Made by a program: the position numbers and the translations under genes
Part shown: piece after piece, positions 24,991-33,143 of the stretch
How the letters are laid out: every line of letters starts with the position of its first letter
Position numbering within the stretch: position 1 is the stretch's first letter
Origin: CAYPGJ01 sp964638515
GTDB taxonomy: Bacteria > Planctomycetota > Phycisphaerae > Phycisphaerales > UBA1924
Length of the DNA stretch: 64,000 nt
Assembly: GCA_964638515.1 (NCBI GenBank)
Contig: CAZWZL010000007.1
Location: forward strand, 1-64,000
Reading direction: 5' to 3'
Notes under the pieces: generated by a model
What the model was told of the DNA's origin: nothing
What the model saw: the letters and a program-made list of their open reading frames with translations, nothing else
Databases searched by the model: none

Positions 24991-25836
24991 CTACACGGCC
25001 TTCATCGGGATCCGAATCGTGAAATCCGAGCCCTTGCCGGGCTCTGAATGGACGTCGATGGTCCCTCCGTGCTCTTCCACCATCCGGCGGGACGTCGGCA
25101 GGCCGAGCCCTGAGCCGCCCGGGCGGGTGGTGAAATAGGGCTCGAAGATGCGCGCGAGCCGATCTGGCGCGATGCCTGGCCCGGTGTCGATGACGTGAAT
25201 CGCTGCCTCCGGGCCGCCCGGGGTCTTCCGGCGCTCCGTTCGAAGAATCAGCTCGAGCGCCGGGGCCGCGCCAATCGGAGCCCCGCCGGTCATCACCTGT
25301 GTGGCGTTCAGCACCAGGTTGAGGAGCGCCTGCTTGAGAACGGACCCATCCGCCTCCGCGATGAGCGGTTCCGGGCAGAGGTCAACGCGCAGGCGCACGT
25401 TGGCCTGGTCGGCCTGCGGATGAAAGAACTCCGCGAGCTCCGCAACCACCGCGTTGAGATCGGTCGGGCGCAGATCGAGCCGCACGGCGCCGGCAAACTG
25501 CAGGAAGTCCGCGAGGATGTCCCTAAGTCGATCCACCTCGCGCCGGAGCGCGCCCACGCGCCGATGAAGCCGATCGCGCTCGTCCGGCTCGATGGGCAGC
25601 TCTGCGAGCGATTCTGCAAGAAGCTGCGCGTTGAGCCCGATGGACGAGAGCGGGTTCTTGATCTCGTGCGCGAGCCCGCCGGTCATCGCGCCGATCTCGG
25701 CGAGGCGCTCCGCATTCCGCGCACGACGCTCCGCCTCCCTGGCCCGGCCCGAGCGACGCAGAATAAACCCGGCCGCTCCCGCCGCAGCGAGCACGGCTCC
25801 GGATGTGGCGCCGAGAATGAACGAGGAGGAAAACAC
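24991..25836 (-). CDS. Membrane-anchored sensor histidine kinase
   Basis: 281 residues from GTG 25836. One N-terminal membrane segment (FILGATSGAVLAAAGAAGFI) is followed directly by HisKA (GLAHEIKNPLSSIGLNAQLL) and HATPase_c with NLVLNATQVMTGG, DTGPGIAPDRLARIFEPYFT and GGSGLGLPTSRRMVEEHGG. There is no separate sensor domain, as in NtrB/ZraS-like kinases that rely on partners. No response regulator is adjacent, so it is an orphan within this window. TATCCT ends 8 bases before the GTG and no Shine-Dalgarno sequence is present. Confidence 0.9.
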   Translation of the reverse strand: MFSSSFILGATSGAVLAAAGAAGFILRRSGRAREAERRARNAERLAEIGAMTGGLAHEIKNPLSSIGLNAQLLAESLAELPIEPDERDRLHRRVGALRREVDRLRDILADFLQFAGAVRLDLRPTDLNAVVAELAEFFHPQADQANVRLRVDLCPEPLIAEADGSVLKQALLNLVLNATQVMTGGAPIGAAPALELILRTERRKTPGGPEAAIHVIDTGPGIAPDRLARIFEPYFTTRPGGSGLGLPTSRRMVEEHGGTIDVHSEPGKGSDFTIRIPMKAV

Positions 25837-25844
25837 TCGGGCGG

Positions 25845-25850
25845 AGGATA
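25845..25850 (-). promoter_or_regulatory. Candidate -10 element of a leaderless kinase mRNA
   Basis: TATCCT (four of six consensus bases) ends 8 bases before the GTG start of the histidine kinase, with no ribosome-binding site between. Confidence 0.35.
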
Positions 25851-25870
25851 CGCGGGGGACGTCGGTTGAC

Positions 25871-26155
25871 CTAGCGGCGCGGCGAGCGGGCGCGCCGCTG
25901 AGATCGCACCGCGACCTCGATCTCCGGGTGCCGGATGACCCGCGTCGCGTGCCAACCCTTGTCGCCGGAGACCGCGTCGTAGGTGACCTTGGCGCCGTCC
26001 TTCAGAACCCGAAAGCCCTCTCCCTCGATGACGGAGAAGTGGACGAAGATGTCCTGCCCCTCTGGTCCGACAATGAACCCGAAGCCCTTCTTCGGATCAA
26101 ACCACTTCACGTCGCCCGTGACGTCCGTCAGAGTTTCAGATGACGAGGCGTTCAT
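25871..26155 (-). CDS. Cold-shock domain protein with Arg-rich tail
   Basis: 94 residues from ATG 26155, which has GGGAGG 7 bases upstream. The domain is canonical: DVKWFDPKKGFGFI contains RNP1 and QDIFVHFSVIEGEGF contains RNP2. It binds single-stranded RNA or DNA and melts secondary structure. Typical Csp proteins are about 70 residues. Here about 20 extra residues form a basic tail (RSQRRARSPRR) that could add nonspecific RNA affinity. The 5' leader is about 134 bases from a plausible promoter, resembling the long leaders of cold-inducible csp mRNAs. It lies downstream of pnp on the same strand. Confidence 0.93.
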   Translation of the reverse strand: MNASSSETLTDVTGDVKWFDPKKGFGFIVGPEGQDIFVHFSVIEGEGFRVLKDGAKVTYDAVSGDKGWHATRVIRHPEIEVAVRSQRRARSPRR

Positions 26156-26295
26156 AGGAAGGCCTCCCTCGGGCAGGCCCGTCTTCAGCAACACGAACCC
26201 CGCGTTGCTGCCGAGCCCCACCGCCCGCGAGTGGGTTACACGCGCGCCGCAACTTGCGTCCCGGCAGGGCGCGCTCACGCGATGTCTAACTGCAT

Positions 26296-26324
26296 AAGGT
26301 ACCACCCTGAGCAGGGCGGATCAA
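26296..26324 (-). promoter_or_regulatory. Candidate promoter of the cold-shock gene
   Basis: TTGATC (26319-26324) and TACCTT (26296-26301) are separated by 17 bases on the minus strand. A transcript from here would have a leader of about 134 bases. The -35 element matches four of six consensus bases; the -10 element is weak. Confidence 0.4.
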
Positions 26325-26368
26325 CGGGCGCGCAGTGCTTTGTCGGATAAGGGTTTGGGCGCCGTGGC

Positions 26369-28525
26369 TCAAGCCTCCGCCGGGGCCGCTTCTTCCTTCA
26401 GCACGGCCTTGCGGGACAGCTTGATGCGGCCCTGCTCGTCCACGTTGATCACCTTAACGCGAATGAAATCCCCGACCTTCACGATGTCGGTCACGTTCTT
26501 CACGTAGCCGTCCGCGAGCTCGGAGATATGGCACATCCCGTCGGTGCCGGGGGCCAGCTCGACAAACGCGCCGAAGTCCTTCATCGACACAACGCGCCCG
26601 TTGAACACGGTGCCCACCTTGATCTCGGCGCACATCGCCTCGATCTCGGAGCGCGCCCCGTCCAGCCCGGCCGCGTTCGGCGAGGCGATGACAACGGAGC
26701 CGTCGTCCTCGACGTCGATCTCCACCCCCCACTTGTCCTGCATGCCGCGGATGGTCTTGCCGCCGGGCCCGATGAGCTTGCCGATCTTCTCGGGGTCGAT
26801 CTTGATGGTGACGAGTCTGGGCGCGTAGCGGCTGATCTCGGCGCGGGGCTCGCTGATCACGGCCTCCATCTGCTCGATGATTTGGAGCCGGCCGACCTTG
26901 GCCTGGGCGAAGATCTTCTCGACCTGCGCGACCGAGAGCCCGCGCGCCTTGAGGTCCAGCTGGATGCCGGTGATGCCGTCACGCGAGCCGGACACCTTGA
27001 AGTCCATGTCGCCGAAGAAGTCCTCCTCGCCGATGATGTCGGTGACGAACACTTCCTTGCTCTCATCGTCGTTGGTGAACCGCCCGACGGAGATGCCCGC
27101 GACGGTGTTCACGATCGGCACGCCCGCGTCCATGAGCGCGAGGCAGCCGCCGCACACCGAGGCCATCGACGAGGAGCCGTTGGACTCGGTGATGTCGGAG
27201 ATGATGCGCACGGTGTACGGGAAGTCTTCCGCGGAGGGCAGCACGCCGAGCAACGACCGCTCGGCCAGGGCGCCGTGGCCCACCTCGCGACGGCCCGGGC
27301 CCATGATGCGCTTGGCCTCGCCCGTGCAGAACGGGGGGAAGTTGTAGTGGAGGTAGAACTTCTTCGCATACTCGGGGAGCAGGCCGTCCACGATCTGCTC
27401 GTCCTTGCCGGTGCCGAGCGTGCAGGAGACCAGCGACTGCGTCTCGCCGCGCTGGAAGAACGCCGAGCCGTGCGTGCGCTCGAAGATCCCCACGGTCATC
27501 TCGAGGGGGCGGATCTCGTCGAACTTGCGACCGTCGGCGCGGATGCCCTTCTCCACGATGAGGTTGCGCGTGGCCTTCTTCTCGAGCGTCCGCAGCGCCT
27601 CCTTCGCGAAGACGCGTCGCTTGGCGGACTCCTTCCACTGCGCGACGTTGCCGTCGGTCTTCTCGGGGAAGAACTCATCGAGAACGCGCTTCTTGATCTC
27701 GTCCACCTTCGCGCCGCGATCCTCCTTGCCGGGGATCTGGCGGGCCTTGAGCATGTCGTCGTACGCCTTCTCTCGCACCAGCGCCGTGACGTCCGCCGGC
27801 GGAAGATAGAGCGACGCCGGCATCTTCTTCTCCCGACCCACCTTCCCGGCCAGGTCGTCGATCAGGTCCAGCAGCGTCTTGATGTGCTCGTACCCGAACT
27901 CCACCGCGCCAAGCACCTGATCGTCCGGCACCTCCGCGGCGCCTACCTCGATCATGTTGATGCCGTCGCGGTGCCCCGACATGACCATGTCCATGTCGGA
28001 GAACTGCATCTGCGTCACCGTCGGGTTGAGCACGAACGCCGGGCCGTTATCCGTGTGAATCCGACCGACGCGCACCGTGGCCAGCGGGCCCTCGAAGGGC
28101 GCATCCGAAATCGCGAGCGCGGCCGCGGCGGCAACGCCGGCCAGCACGTCGGTGTCGTTCTCGCCGTCGTGGCTCATGACCCACACCTGGATCTGGATCT
28201 CGTCCACGAACCCTTCGGGGAACAGCGGACGGATCGGGCGATCGATCATCCGCATCGTGAGGACTTCCTTCTCGTTCGGCGCGCCCTCGCGCTTGCGGAA
28301 GCCGCCGGGAAACTTGCCGCCCGCGGACATCTTCTCGCGATAGTCCACCTGGAGCGGGAAGAAGTCGAGGCCCTCGCGCGGGTCGGCCCGGACGACGGCC
28401 GCGAGCACCTCCGAGCCGCCGTACGCCGCGAGCACCGCGGAGTTGGCGAGCTTGGCGATCTTGCCGGTTTCGAGGGTCAGGGTGCGTCCGCCGATCTCTG
28501 CGGAGACTCGGATCTGCTTGGTCAT
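26369..28525 (-). CDS. pnp: Polyribonucleotide nucleotidyltransferase (PNPase)
   Basis: 718 residues from ATG 28525 with AGAAGG 7 bases upstream; an upstream in-frame extension lacks support. Two RNase PH cores are present: GGSEVLAAVVRADPREGLDF with FPGGFRKREG in the first, and FQRGETQSLVSCTLGTGKD, MASVCGGCLALMDAG and DFFGDMDFKVSGS in the second. A KH domain (KIGKLIGPGGKTIRGMQ) and an S1 domain (GRVVSMKDFGAFVELAPGTD) follow. It phosphorolytically degrades RNA 3'-5'. The rpsO-pnp order is classical, but a hairpin terminator stands between them here. Confidence 0.98.
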   Translation of the reverse strand: MTKQIRVSAEIGGRTLTLETGKIAKLANSAVLAAYGGSEVLAAVVRADPREGLDFFPLQVDYREKMSAGGKFPGGFRKREGAPNEKEVLTMRMIDRPIRPLFPEGFVDEIQIQVWVMSHDGENDTDVLAGVAAAAALAISDAPFEGPLATVRVGRIHTDNGPAFVLNPTVTQMQFSDMDMVMSGHRDGINMIEVGAAEVPDDQVLGAVEFGYEHIKTLLDLIDDLAGKVGREKKMPASLYLPPADVTALVREKAYDDMLKARQIPGKEDRGAKVDEIKKRVLDEFFPEKTDGNVAQWKESAKRRVFAKEALRTLEKKATRNLIVEKGIRADGRKFDEIRPLEMTVGIFERTHGSAFFQRGETQSLVSCTLGTGKDEQIVDGLLPEYAKKFYLHYNFPPFCTGEAKRIMGPGRREVGHGALAERSLLGVLPSAEDFPYTVRIISDITESNGSSSMASVCGGCLALMDAGVPIVNTVAGISVGRFTNDDESKEVFVTDIIGEEDFFGDMDFKVSGSRDGITGIQLDLKARGLSVAQVEKIFAQAKVGRLQIIEQMEAVISEPRAEISRYAPRLVTIKIDPEKIGKLIGPGGKTIRGMQDKWGVEIDVEDDGSVVIASPNAAGLDGARSEIEAMCAEIKVGTVFNGRVVSMKDFGAFVELAPGTDGMCHISELADGYVKNVTDIVKVGDFIRVKVINVDEQGRIKLSRKAVLKEEAAPAEA

Positions 28526-28725
28526 GTTCGTGCCTTCTGCAAATCGCGGGCGTTTCTGGAACGCCGGAACGGCTCGGGGCCCGCGATGTGTGCTCGGCGT
28601 GCGCTTCGGAGGCGCCCGAGAGGCAGAAGGCAAGACGCAGACGGCTCGTCTGCGGGTTGCCCACTGCCACTCCGGGCTCGGCCTGTTCGCGCGCCGACCG
28701 TCCTGAGTGATGTCCGAAACGAAAG

Positions 28726-28747
28726 CGAGCGGGCACGCGCCCGCTCG
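28726..28747 (-). terminator. Hairpin terminator after rpsO
   Basis: CGAGCGGGC and GCCCGCTCG pair around ACGC. On the minus strand the stem is followed by CTTTCGTTTC. It sits 7 bases after the rpsO stop and about 200 bases before pnp, so it may partly uncouple pnp from rpsO. Confidence 0.7.
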
Positions 28748-28753
28748 AAGTGC

Positions 28754-29023
28754 TTACTTGCGAAGCCCCAACCGCTGGATCAGCGAGTGGTACTTCTCCG
28801 GCTCGTTCGCCGAGAGATACTTGAGAAGCGAGTTGCGCCGCGCCACCATCTGCGTCAGCCCGCGACGCGACGAGAAGTCGTGCTTGTGGCCCTTGAGGTG
28901 CTCGGAGATGTCCTTGATGCGCTCGGTGATCACCGAGACCTGCACCTCGGGCGAGCCCGAGTCGGTCGAATGGCGCTGCGCGGTCTTGATCGTGGCCTGT
29001 TGGCGTTCTGTCGAAAGGGGCAC
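28754..29023 (-). CDS. rpsO: 30S ribosomal protein S15
   Basis: 89 residues, exactly the usual length, from GTG 29023 with ACGAGG 6 bases upstream. The conserved core is all present: DSGSPEVQVSVITERI, HLKGHKHDFSSRRGL and RRNSLLKYL. S15 binds the 16S rRNA central domain early in 30S assembly. Longer in-frame starts exist upstream but have no homology. It precedes pnp, the order found in most bacteria. Confidence 0.97.
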   Translation of the reverse strand: MPLSTERQQATIKTAQRHSTDSGSPEVQVSVITERIKDISEHLKGHKHDFSSRRGLTQMVARRNSLLKYLSANEPEKYHSLIQRLGLRK

Positions 29024-29207
29024 GGACAACCTCGTGAGTGGATCTGCCGAAACGTCGACCGACGTGGCCGACCCGAATGGTGCGCTTCCAGAATCCCGCG
29101 CCCCGGAGCCCGGGACGAGGGCCGGGAGGATAGCACCCCCACACCCCCCTATCAACCGGACTCCGAATCTCTCCAGCCACCCCTCAATAACCCGAGAGCG
29201 GTTGAGA

Positions 29208-29213
29208 TAGTCT
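29208..29213 (+). promoter_or_regulatory. Candidate -10 element of a leaderless aminotransferase mRNA
   Basis: TAGTCT ends 7 bases before ATG 29221; the intervening AGACCCC holds no Shine-Dalgarno sequence. It is part of the recurring TAnnnT-N6-9-start pattern. Confidence 0.4.
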
Positions 29214-29220
29214 AGACCCC

Positions 29221-30471
29221 ATGGAACTCTCCCGGCGCGTCCAAGCCCTAGCACCCTCCCCCACCGTCGCCATGATGAACCGGGCCAAGGCCTTACGCGC
29301 CCAGGGCGTCGACGTCCTCTCCTTCTCCGCCGGCGAGCCCGACTTCGACACGCCGGAGCGCATCAAACAGGCCGCCGTGGCCGCCCTGGAGCGGGGCGAG
29401 ACCAAGTACATGCCCACGGCCGGGGACCCCGAAACACGCAAGGTCATCGCGGCCAAACTCACCAGCGAGAACGGCATCCCCAACGTGACCGCCGATCACG
29501 TCGTCATCTCCTCCGGCGGCAAGCACGCGCTCTACTCCCTCTTCCATTGCCTGCTCGACCCCCCCGCCGCCGGCCAGCCACCGATGGAGGCCGTGCTGCC
29601 GACGCCCGCATGGGTGTCGTACGCGCCGCACGTCGAACTCGCGGGCGGCAAGGTCGTCGAGGTCCCGGCCGGGCCGGAGGCGGGGTTCCGAATCACGCCC
29701 GAGCAGCTGCGTCGGGCGATCACGCCGCGCAGCCGGTGCATCGTGCTCAACTCCCCAAGCAACCCGTGCGGAACGATGTACTCGGAGCAGGAGTTGCGGG
29801 CCCTTGCGAGCGTGATCGCCGACGCCGCGAGGAACATCGCGCCGGATCTCGTGGTGATCTCCGACGAGATCTACGAGAAGATCATCTACGGCGGCATCCC
29901 CCACTTCTCCATCGGAAGCGTGCCGGAAATCGCCGAACGCACGGTGACGGTGAACGGGCTGAGCAAGGCCTACGCGATGACCGGCTGGCGCGTGGGCTAC
30001 GCCGCGGGGAGCGGGGAGTTTGGGCTGAAGGTGGCGAAGGGCCTCGCCACGCTGCAGGGGCAGATGTCGACAAACATCACGTCCTTCGTGTACCCCGCGA
30101 TCCGCACGGCGTTGACGGAGTGCGCGGAGGACGTCGAGCAGATGCGCCAGGCGTTCGCCAAGCGCGCCGAACTCATCTATGAGCTCGTCTCGAAAATGCC
30201 CGGCGTGAAGGTGGCCAGGCCCACCGGCGCGTTCTACGTCTTCCCCGACATCTCGGCCTACTTCGGGAAGAAGTCCGCGGGAGGGCGCGACGTGAAGGAC
30301 GCCAAGTCGTTCTGCGAGGCGCTGCTGGATGAGGGGAAGGTGGCGCTGGTGGCCGGGGACGAGTTCGGCGGCTGCGGCAAGCAGTGCGTTCGGATCTCCT
30401 TCGCGTGCTCGGAGGAGCAGATCAAGCAGGGGATGGGGAGGCTGAGCCAGTTCCTCAGCGGCCTTCGGTGA
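29221..30471 (+). CDS. PLP-dependent class I aminotransferase (aspartate type)
   Basis: 416 residues. Fold-type I landmarks are FSAGEPDFDTPERIKQA, YMPTAGDPETRK, NSPSNPCGTMYS, DEIYEKIIYGG and the PLP-Lys region NGLSKAYAMTGWRVGY. The closing RISFACSEEQIKQGM carries the substrate-carboxylate Arg. It probably interconverts aspartate and oxaloacetate with 2-oxoglutarate/glutamate, though prephenate or other specificities occur in this subgroup. It is divergent from rpsO. No Shine-Dalgarno sequence precedes the ATG. Confidence 0.92.
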   Translation: MELSRRVQALAPSPTVAMMNRAKALRAQGVDVLSFSAGEPDFDTPERIKQAAVAALERGETKYMPTAGDPETRKVIAAKLTSENGIPNVTADHVVISSGGKHALYSLFHCLLDPPAAGQPPMEAVLPTPAWVSYAPHVELAGGKVVEVPAGPEAGFRITPEQLRRAITPRSRCIVLNSPSNPCGTMYSEQELRALASVIADAARNIAPDLVVISDEIYEKIIYGGIPHFSIGSVPEIAERTVTVNGLSKAYAMTGWRVGYAAGSGEFGLKVAKGLATLQGQMSTNITSFVYPAIRTALTECAEDVEQMRQAFAKRAELIYELVSKMPGVKVARPTGAFYVFPDISAYFGKKSAGGRDVKDAKSFCEALLDEGKVALVAGDEFGGCGKQCVRISFACSEEQIKQGMGRLSQFLSGLR

Positions 30472-30484
30472 GCGCGGACGCCGC

Positions 30485-30490
30485 TATACT
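30485..30490 (+). promoter_or_regulatory. Candidate -10 element of a leaderless prfB mRNA
   Basis: TATACT (five of six consensus bases) ends exactly 7 bases before the prfB ATG, and the spacer CCGCCCC has no Shine-Dalgarno sequence. Initiation at or next to the A of ATG is expected. This is the best example of the pattern in the window. Confidence 0.5.
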
Positions 30491-30497
30491 CCGCCCC

Positions 30498-31629
30498 ATG
30501 CACTTCGACGCACACCAACCCATCATCGATGACCTCGAGGCGCGGATCACAACCATCCGCGACTCTCTTTGACGTGGATTTCAAGGCGCAGCGCCTGCGC
30601 GAACTCCAGGCGAAAATGGAAGCCACGGATTTCTGGGACAAGCCCGACGCCGCGCGGAAGACCGTCGACGAACTCAAGCTGCTGAGAGCGCAGACCGAGC
30701 CCGTCGAGGGCGCGCGCAAGGACTTCGAAGACGCCCGCACGGCCTACGAGATGTCCAAGGAGGCCGGCGACGCCGATCTGCTGCGTGAGGCCGACGAGCA
30801 GCTCTTCGAGCTCTGCGCACGCATGGAGCGCATCGAGCTGCAGTCCCTCCTCTCCGGCAAGCACGACCACCGCAACTGCTTCATGACCATCTCCGCCGGC
30901 GACGGCGGCACCGAGGCCAACGACTGGGCCGAGATGCTCTTCCGCATGTACCTCAAGTTCTTCGACCGCCACCCCGAGTGGAAGATCGAAGAGCTCGCCA
31001 TGCAGTACGGCGTCGAGGTCGGCATCGACTCCGTGACGCTCAAGGTGAGCGGCCCCTACGTCTACGGAATGCTCTCCTGCGAGCGCGGAACGCACCGCCT
31101 CGCGCGCGTTTCCCCGTTCAACGCCCAGGGCAAACGACAGACCTCGTTCTCCACCGTGGACATCGTTCCCGAGTTCGAGGAGACCAAGCTCGAGATTCCC
31201 GAGAAGGACCTCGAGATCACGCCCTTCGTGCGAGCCTCCGGCCCCGGCGGACAGAACGTCAACAAGGTGGCGAGCGCGTGCCGCGTCGTGCACATCCCAA
31301 CGGGCATCATGGTCGTGGCGTCCACCTACCGAGACCTCGGACAGAACAAGCGACAGGCGCTCACCATCGTGCAGGCCAAGCTCGAGCAGATCGAGGAAGA
31401 AAAACGCGAGCGCGAACTGGCGGAAGCCACCGGCGGCGCCGTGGAGCGCGGCTGGGGCACGCAGATCCGCTCCTACGTCATCTACGACAACCGCGTGAAG
31501 GACCACCGCACCAATCACGAGGTGATGAACCCGCAGCAGGTGCTCGATGGCGACCTCGACCCCTTCATCGACGCCGAACTCAAACGCCGCAGACGAGCAC
31601 TCGCCGAAGCCGCAAAGTCGGGCGGCTGA
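30498..31629 (+). CDS. prfB: Peptide chain release factor 2, with programmed +1 frameshift
   Basis: Translation starts at ATG 30498 and meets TGA (30570-30572) after 24 codons. Continuing requires a +1 shift, so the coding sequence is 30498-30569 joined to 30571-31629, giving 376 residues. The main frame has the SPF stop-recognition motif (RVSPFNAQGKRQTSF, about 204) and the GGQ hydrolysis loop (SGPGGQNVNKVAS, about 250). RF2 releases peptides at UGA and UAA. The shift lets RF2 sense its own level at the in-frame UGA. It is convergent with obg, 43 bases apart. Confidence 0.96.
30567..30573 (+). promoter_or_regulatory. RF2 programmed +1 frameshift site CTT TGA C
   Basis: The canonical slippery heptamer CTTTGAC is present at codon 24 of prfB. 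The peptidyl-tRNA shifts from CUU to UUU when RF2 is scarce. The purine-rich AGGGGG stimulator found a few bases upstream in E. coli is absent; the preceding bases read ATCCGCGACTCT. Confidence 0.93.
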
Positions 31630-31672
31630 GAACCACACCGTCGATCAAATGTCCGAGAGCGCCCGCGCCGCG

Positions 31673-32701
31673 TCAGGCGGGCGCGGCCTCGCGACCCGGC
31701 TTGGCCGTCTTCCAGCACGCCTCCAGAAGCGGGCGCAGCCCCACCCCCGTCGCCGCGCTCACGCCGTACACGGGAGTGTCCGCGCCGAGCTTGAGTTCGA
31801 GACAGAACGCCTCGATCACCGCGCGCCCCTCCTCCTCGTCCGTGCACAGATCGAGCTTGTTGATCGCGATGATCTCGGGCTTCTCGGCCAGAGCGGCGGA
31901 ATACCCGCCCAACTCGCGCCGAATGGCCTGGTAGTTCTGCGCCGGCGTCGACCCGTCCGGCGGCGCGGCCTCCAGCAGATGCACCAGCACGCGAGTCCGC
32001 TCAATATGGCGGAGAAAGTCATGCCCGAGACCCGCGCCCTGCGCCGCTCCCTCGATCAACCCCGGGATGTCCGCGAACACAAGCCGCCGCTCAGGATCAA
32101 GCTCCGCGATGCCCAGCTGCGGCGTCAGCGTCGTGAACGGGTAATTCGCGATCTTGGGCCGCGCACGTGTGAGCGAAGCCAGCAGCGTGCTCTTGCCCGC
32201 GTTGGGCATGCCCACCACGCCGACATCCGCGATCAGCTTCAGCTCAAGCCGCAGCCCAAGCTCCTTGCCCGGCTCCCCCGGCGTGCACTGTCTCGGCGTG
32301 CGATTGGTCGATGACTTGAAGTGATCGTTGCCGAACCCCCCGCGCCCGCCGTGCGCGATCACCACGCTGTCCCCCGCGCGAAGATCGACGAGCATCTCGC
32401 CCGTCTCCTCGTCGAACACCATCGTCCCCGCCGGCAGCCGCAGCACCACGTCGCCCCCGTCAGCCCCCGTCATGTTCTTGCCCTGCCCAGGCGCCCCGTT
32501 CTCCGCGTTCCAGTGATGCTGCCCGCGAAAGTCGAGCAGCGTGTGCACGTTGTGATCGGCCGTCAGGATGATGTCGCCGCCCTTGCCCCCGTTCCCGCCG
32601 TCCGGACCGCCCTTGGGCTCGAACTTCTCGCGCCGCCATGAGACAACGCCATCCCCCCCCTTCCCGGCTCGAACGTGGATTTGTGCGCGGTCAATCAGCA
32701 T
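31673..32701 (-). CDS. obg: GTPase Obg/CgtA
   Basis: 342 residues. The Gly-rich Obg fold (about 1-158) contains VRAGKGGDGVVSWRREKFEP and GGRGGFGNDHFKSSTNR. The G domain has GMPNAGKSTLLASL (G1), FADIPGLIEGAAQGAGLGHD (G3), NKLDL (G4) and a G5 loop near YGVSAATGVGLRPL. There is no C-terminal OCT domain, as is common outside Firmicutes. Obg assists 50S assembly and links growth to GTP/ppGpp. It follows rpmA, separated by a hairpin with a T-rich tail, and also has its own promoter-like TAGGCT 6 bases ahead of the ATG. Confidence 0.97.
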   Translation of the reverse strand: MLIDRAQIHVRAGKGGDGVVSWRREKFEPKGGPDGGNGGKGGDIILTADHNVHTLLDFRGQHHWNAENGAPGQGKNMTGADGGDVVLRLPAGTMVFDEETGEMLVDLRAGDSVVIAHGGRGGFGNDHFKSSTNRTPRQCTPGEPGKELGLRLELKLIADVGVVGMPNAGKSTLLASLTRARPKIANYPFTTLTPQLGIAELDPERRLVFADIPGLIEGAAQGAGLGHDFLRHIERTRVLVHLLEAAPPDGSTPAQNYQAIRRELGGYSAALAEKPEIIAINKLDLCTDEEEGRAVIEAFCLELKLGADTPVYGVSAATGVGLRPLLEACWKTAKPGREAAPA

Positions 32702-32707
32702 GCGAAC

Positions 32708-32713
32708 AGCCTA
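32708..32713 (-). promoter_or_regulatory. Candidate -10 element of a leaderless obg transcript
   Basis: TAGGCT ends 6 bases before the obg ATG with no Shine-Dalgarno sequence. Together with the upstream hairpin it suggests that obg can be transcribed separately from rpmA. Confidence 0.4.
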
Positions 32714-32729
32714 CGCCAACAAACAACAA

Positions 32730-32751
32730 GCCGCGGACAATCGCCCGCGGC
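32730..32751 (-). terminator. Hairpin with T-rich tail between rpmA and obg
   Basis: GCCGCGG and CCGCGGC pair around an 8-base loop. On the minus strand the stem is followed by TTGTTGTTTGTTGG. It lies 33 bases after the rpmA stop and could terminate or attenuate read-through into obg. Confidence 0.55.
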
Positions 32752-32784
32752 CGGGAAATGGTTTCCGCCTCAAACTCGAGCCGC

Positions 32785-33069
32785 TCAGGCCGCGCCCGCC
32801 ACGAGCCACTTGGGCCGGGGCGTCGCAGGGTCCGTCGGAATCACGTGCACCTTGCCCGAGCGGAACAGCACCGATCCCTCGCACATCGCGAAGAGCGTGT
32901 CGTCCTTGCCGCGAGCGACCATGAAGCCCGGCTTCACCGGTGTGCCGCGCTGCCGAACGATGATAGCGCCGGATTGCGCGCGCTCTCCGCCGTACAGCTT
33001 GATGCCGAGATACTTGGGATTCGAGTCGCGCCCGTTCTTGGTCGAGCCCTGACCCTTCTTATGTGCCAT
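32785..33069 (-). CDS. rpmA: 50S ribosomal protein L27
   Basis: 94 residues. AHKKGQGSTKNGRDSNPKYL and GERAQSGAIIVRQRGTPVKP are diagnostic of L27, which lies at the peptidyl-transferase centre. No N-terminal extension needing cleavage is present. AGAGG lies about 9 bases ahead of the ATG. rplU, which normally precedes rpmA, is absent; its place is taken by an exported protein of unknown function. Confidence 0.97.
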   Translation of the reverse strand: MAHKKGQGSTKNGRDSNPKYLGIKLYGGERAQSGAIIVRQRGTPVKPGFMVARGKDDTLFAMCEGSVLFRSGKVHVIPTDPATPRPKWLVAGAA

Positions 33070-33130
33070 GACGAAGGCCTCTTGCCGTTGCGTTGCGTTC
33101 CGAACACCCCCCTACCGACGAGGGGCCGAC

Positions 33131-33136
33131 AGTATA
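33131..33136 (-). promoter_or_regulatory. Candidate -10 element for rpmA
   Basis: TATACT on the minus strand, about 60 bases ahead of the rpmA start and just past the end of the upstream gene. No clear -35 hexamer is seen at 16-18 bases. Confidence 0.35.
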
Positions 33137-33143
33137 GCGAGCC

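Noticed and set aside
26528..29215. An 895-codon plus-strand open frame
   Set aside because: It is antisense to pnp and rpsO, both of which are clear; His/Arg/Leu-rich shadow.
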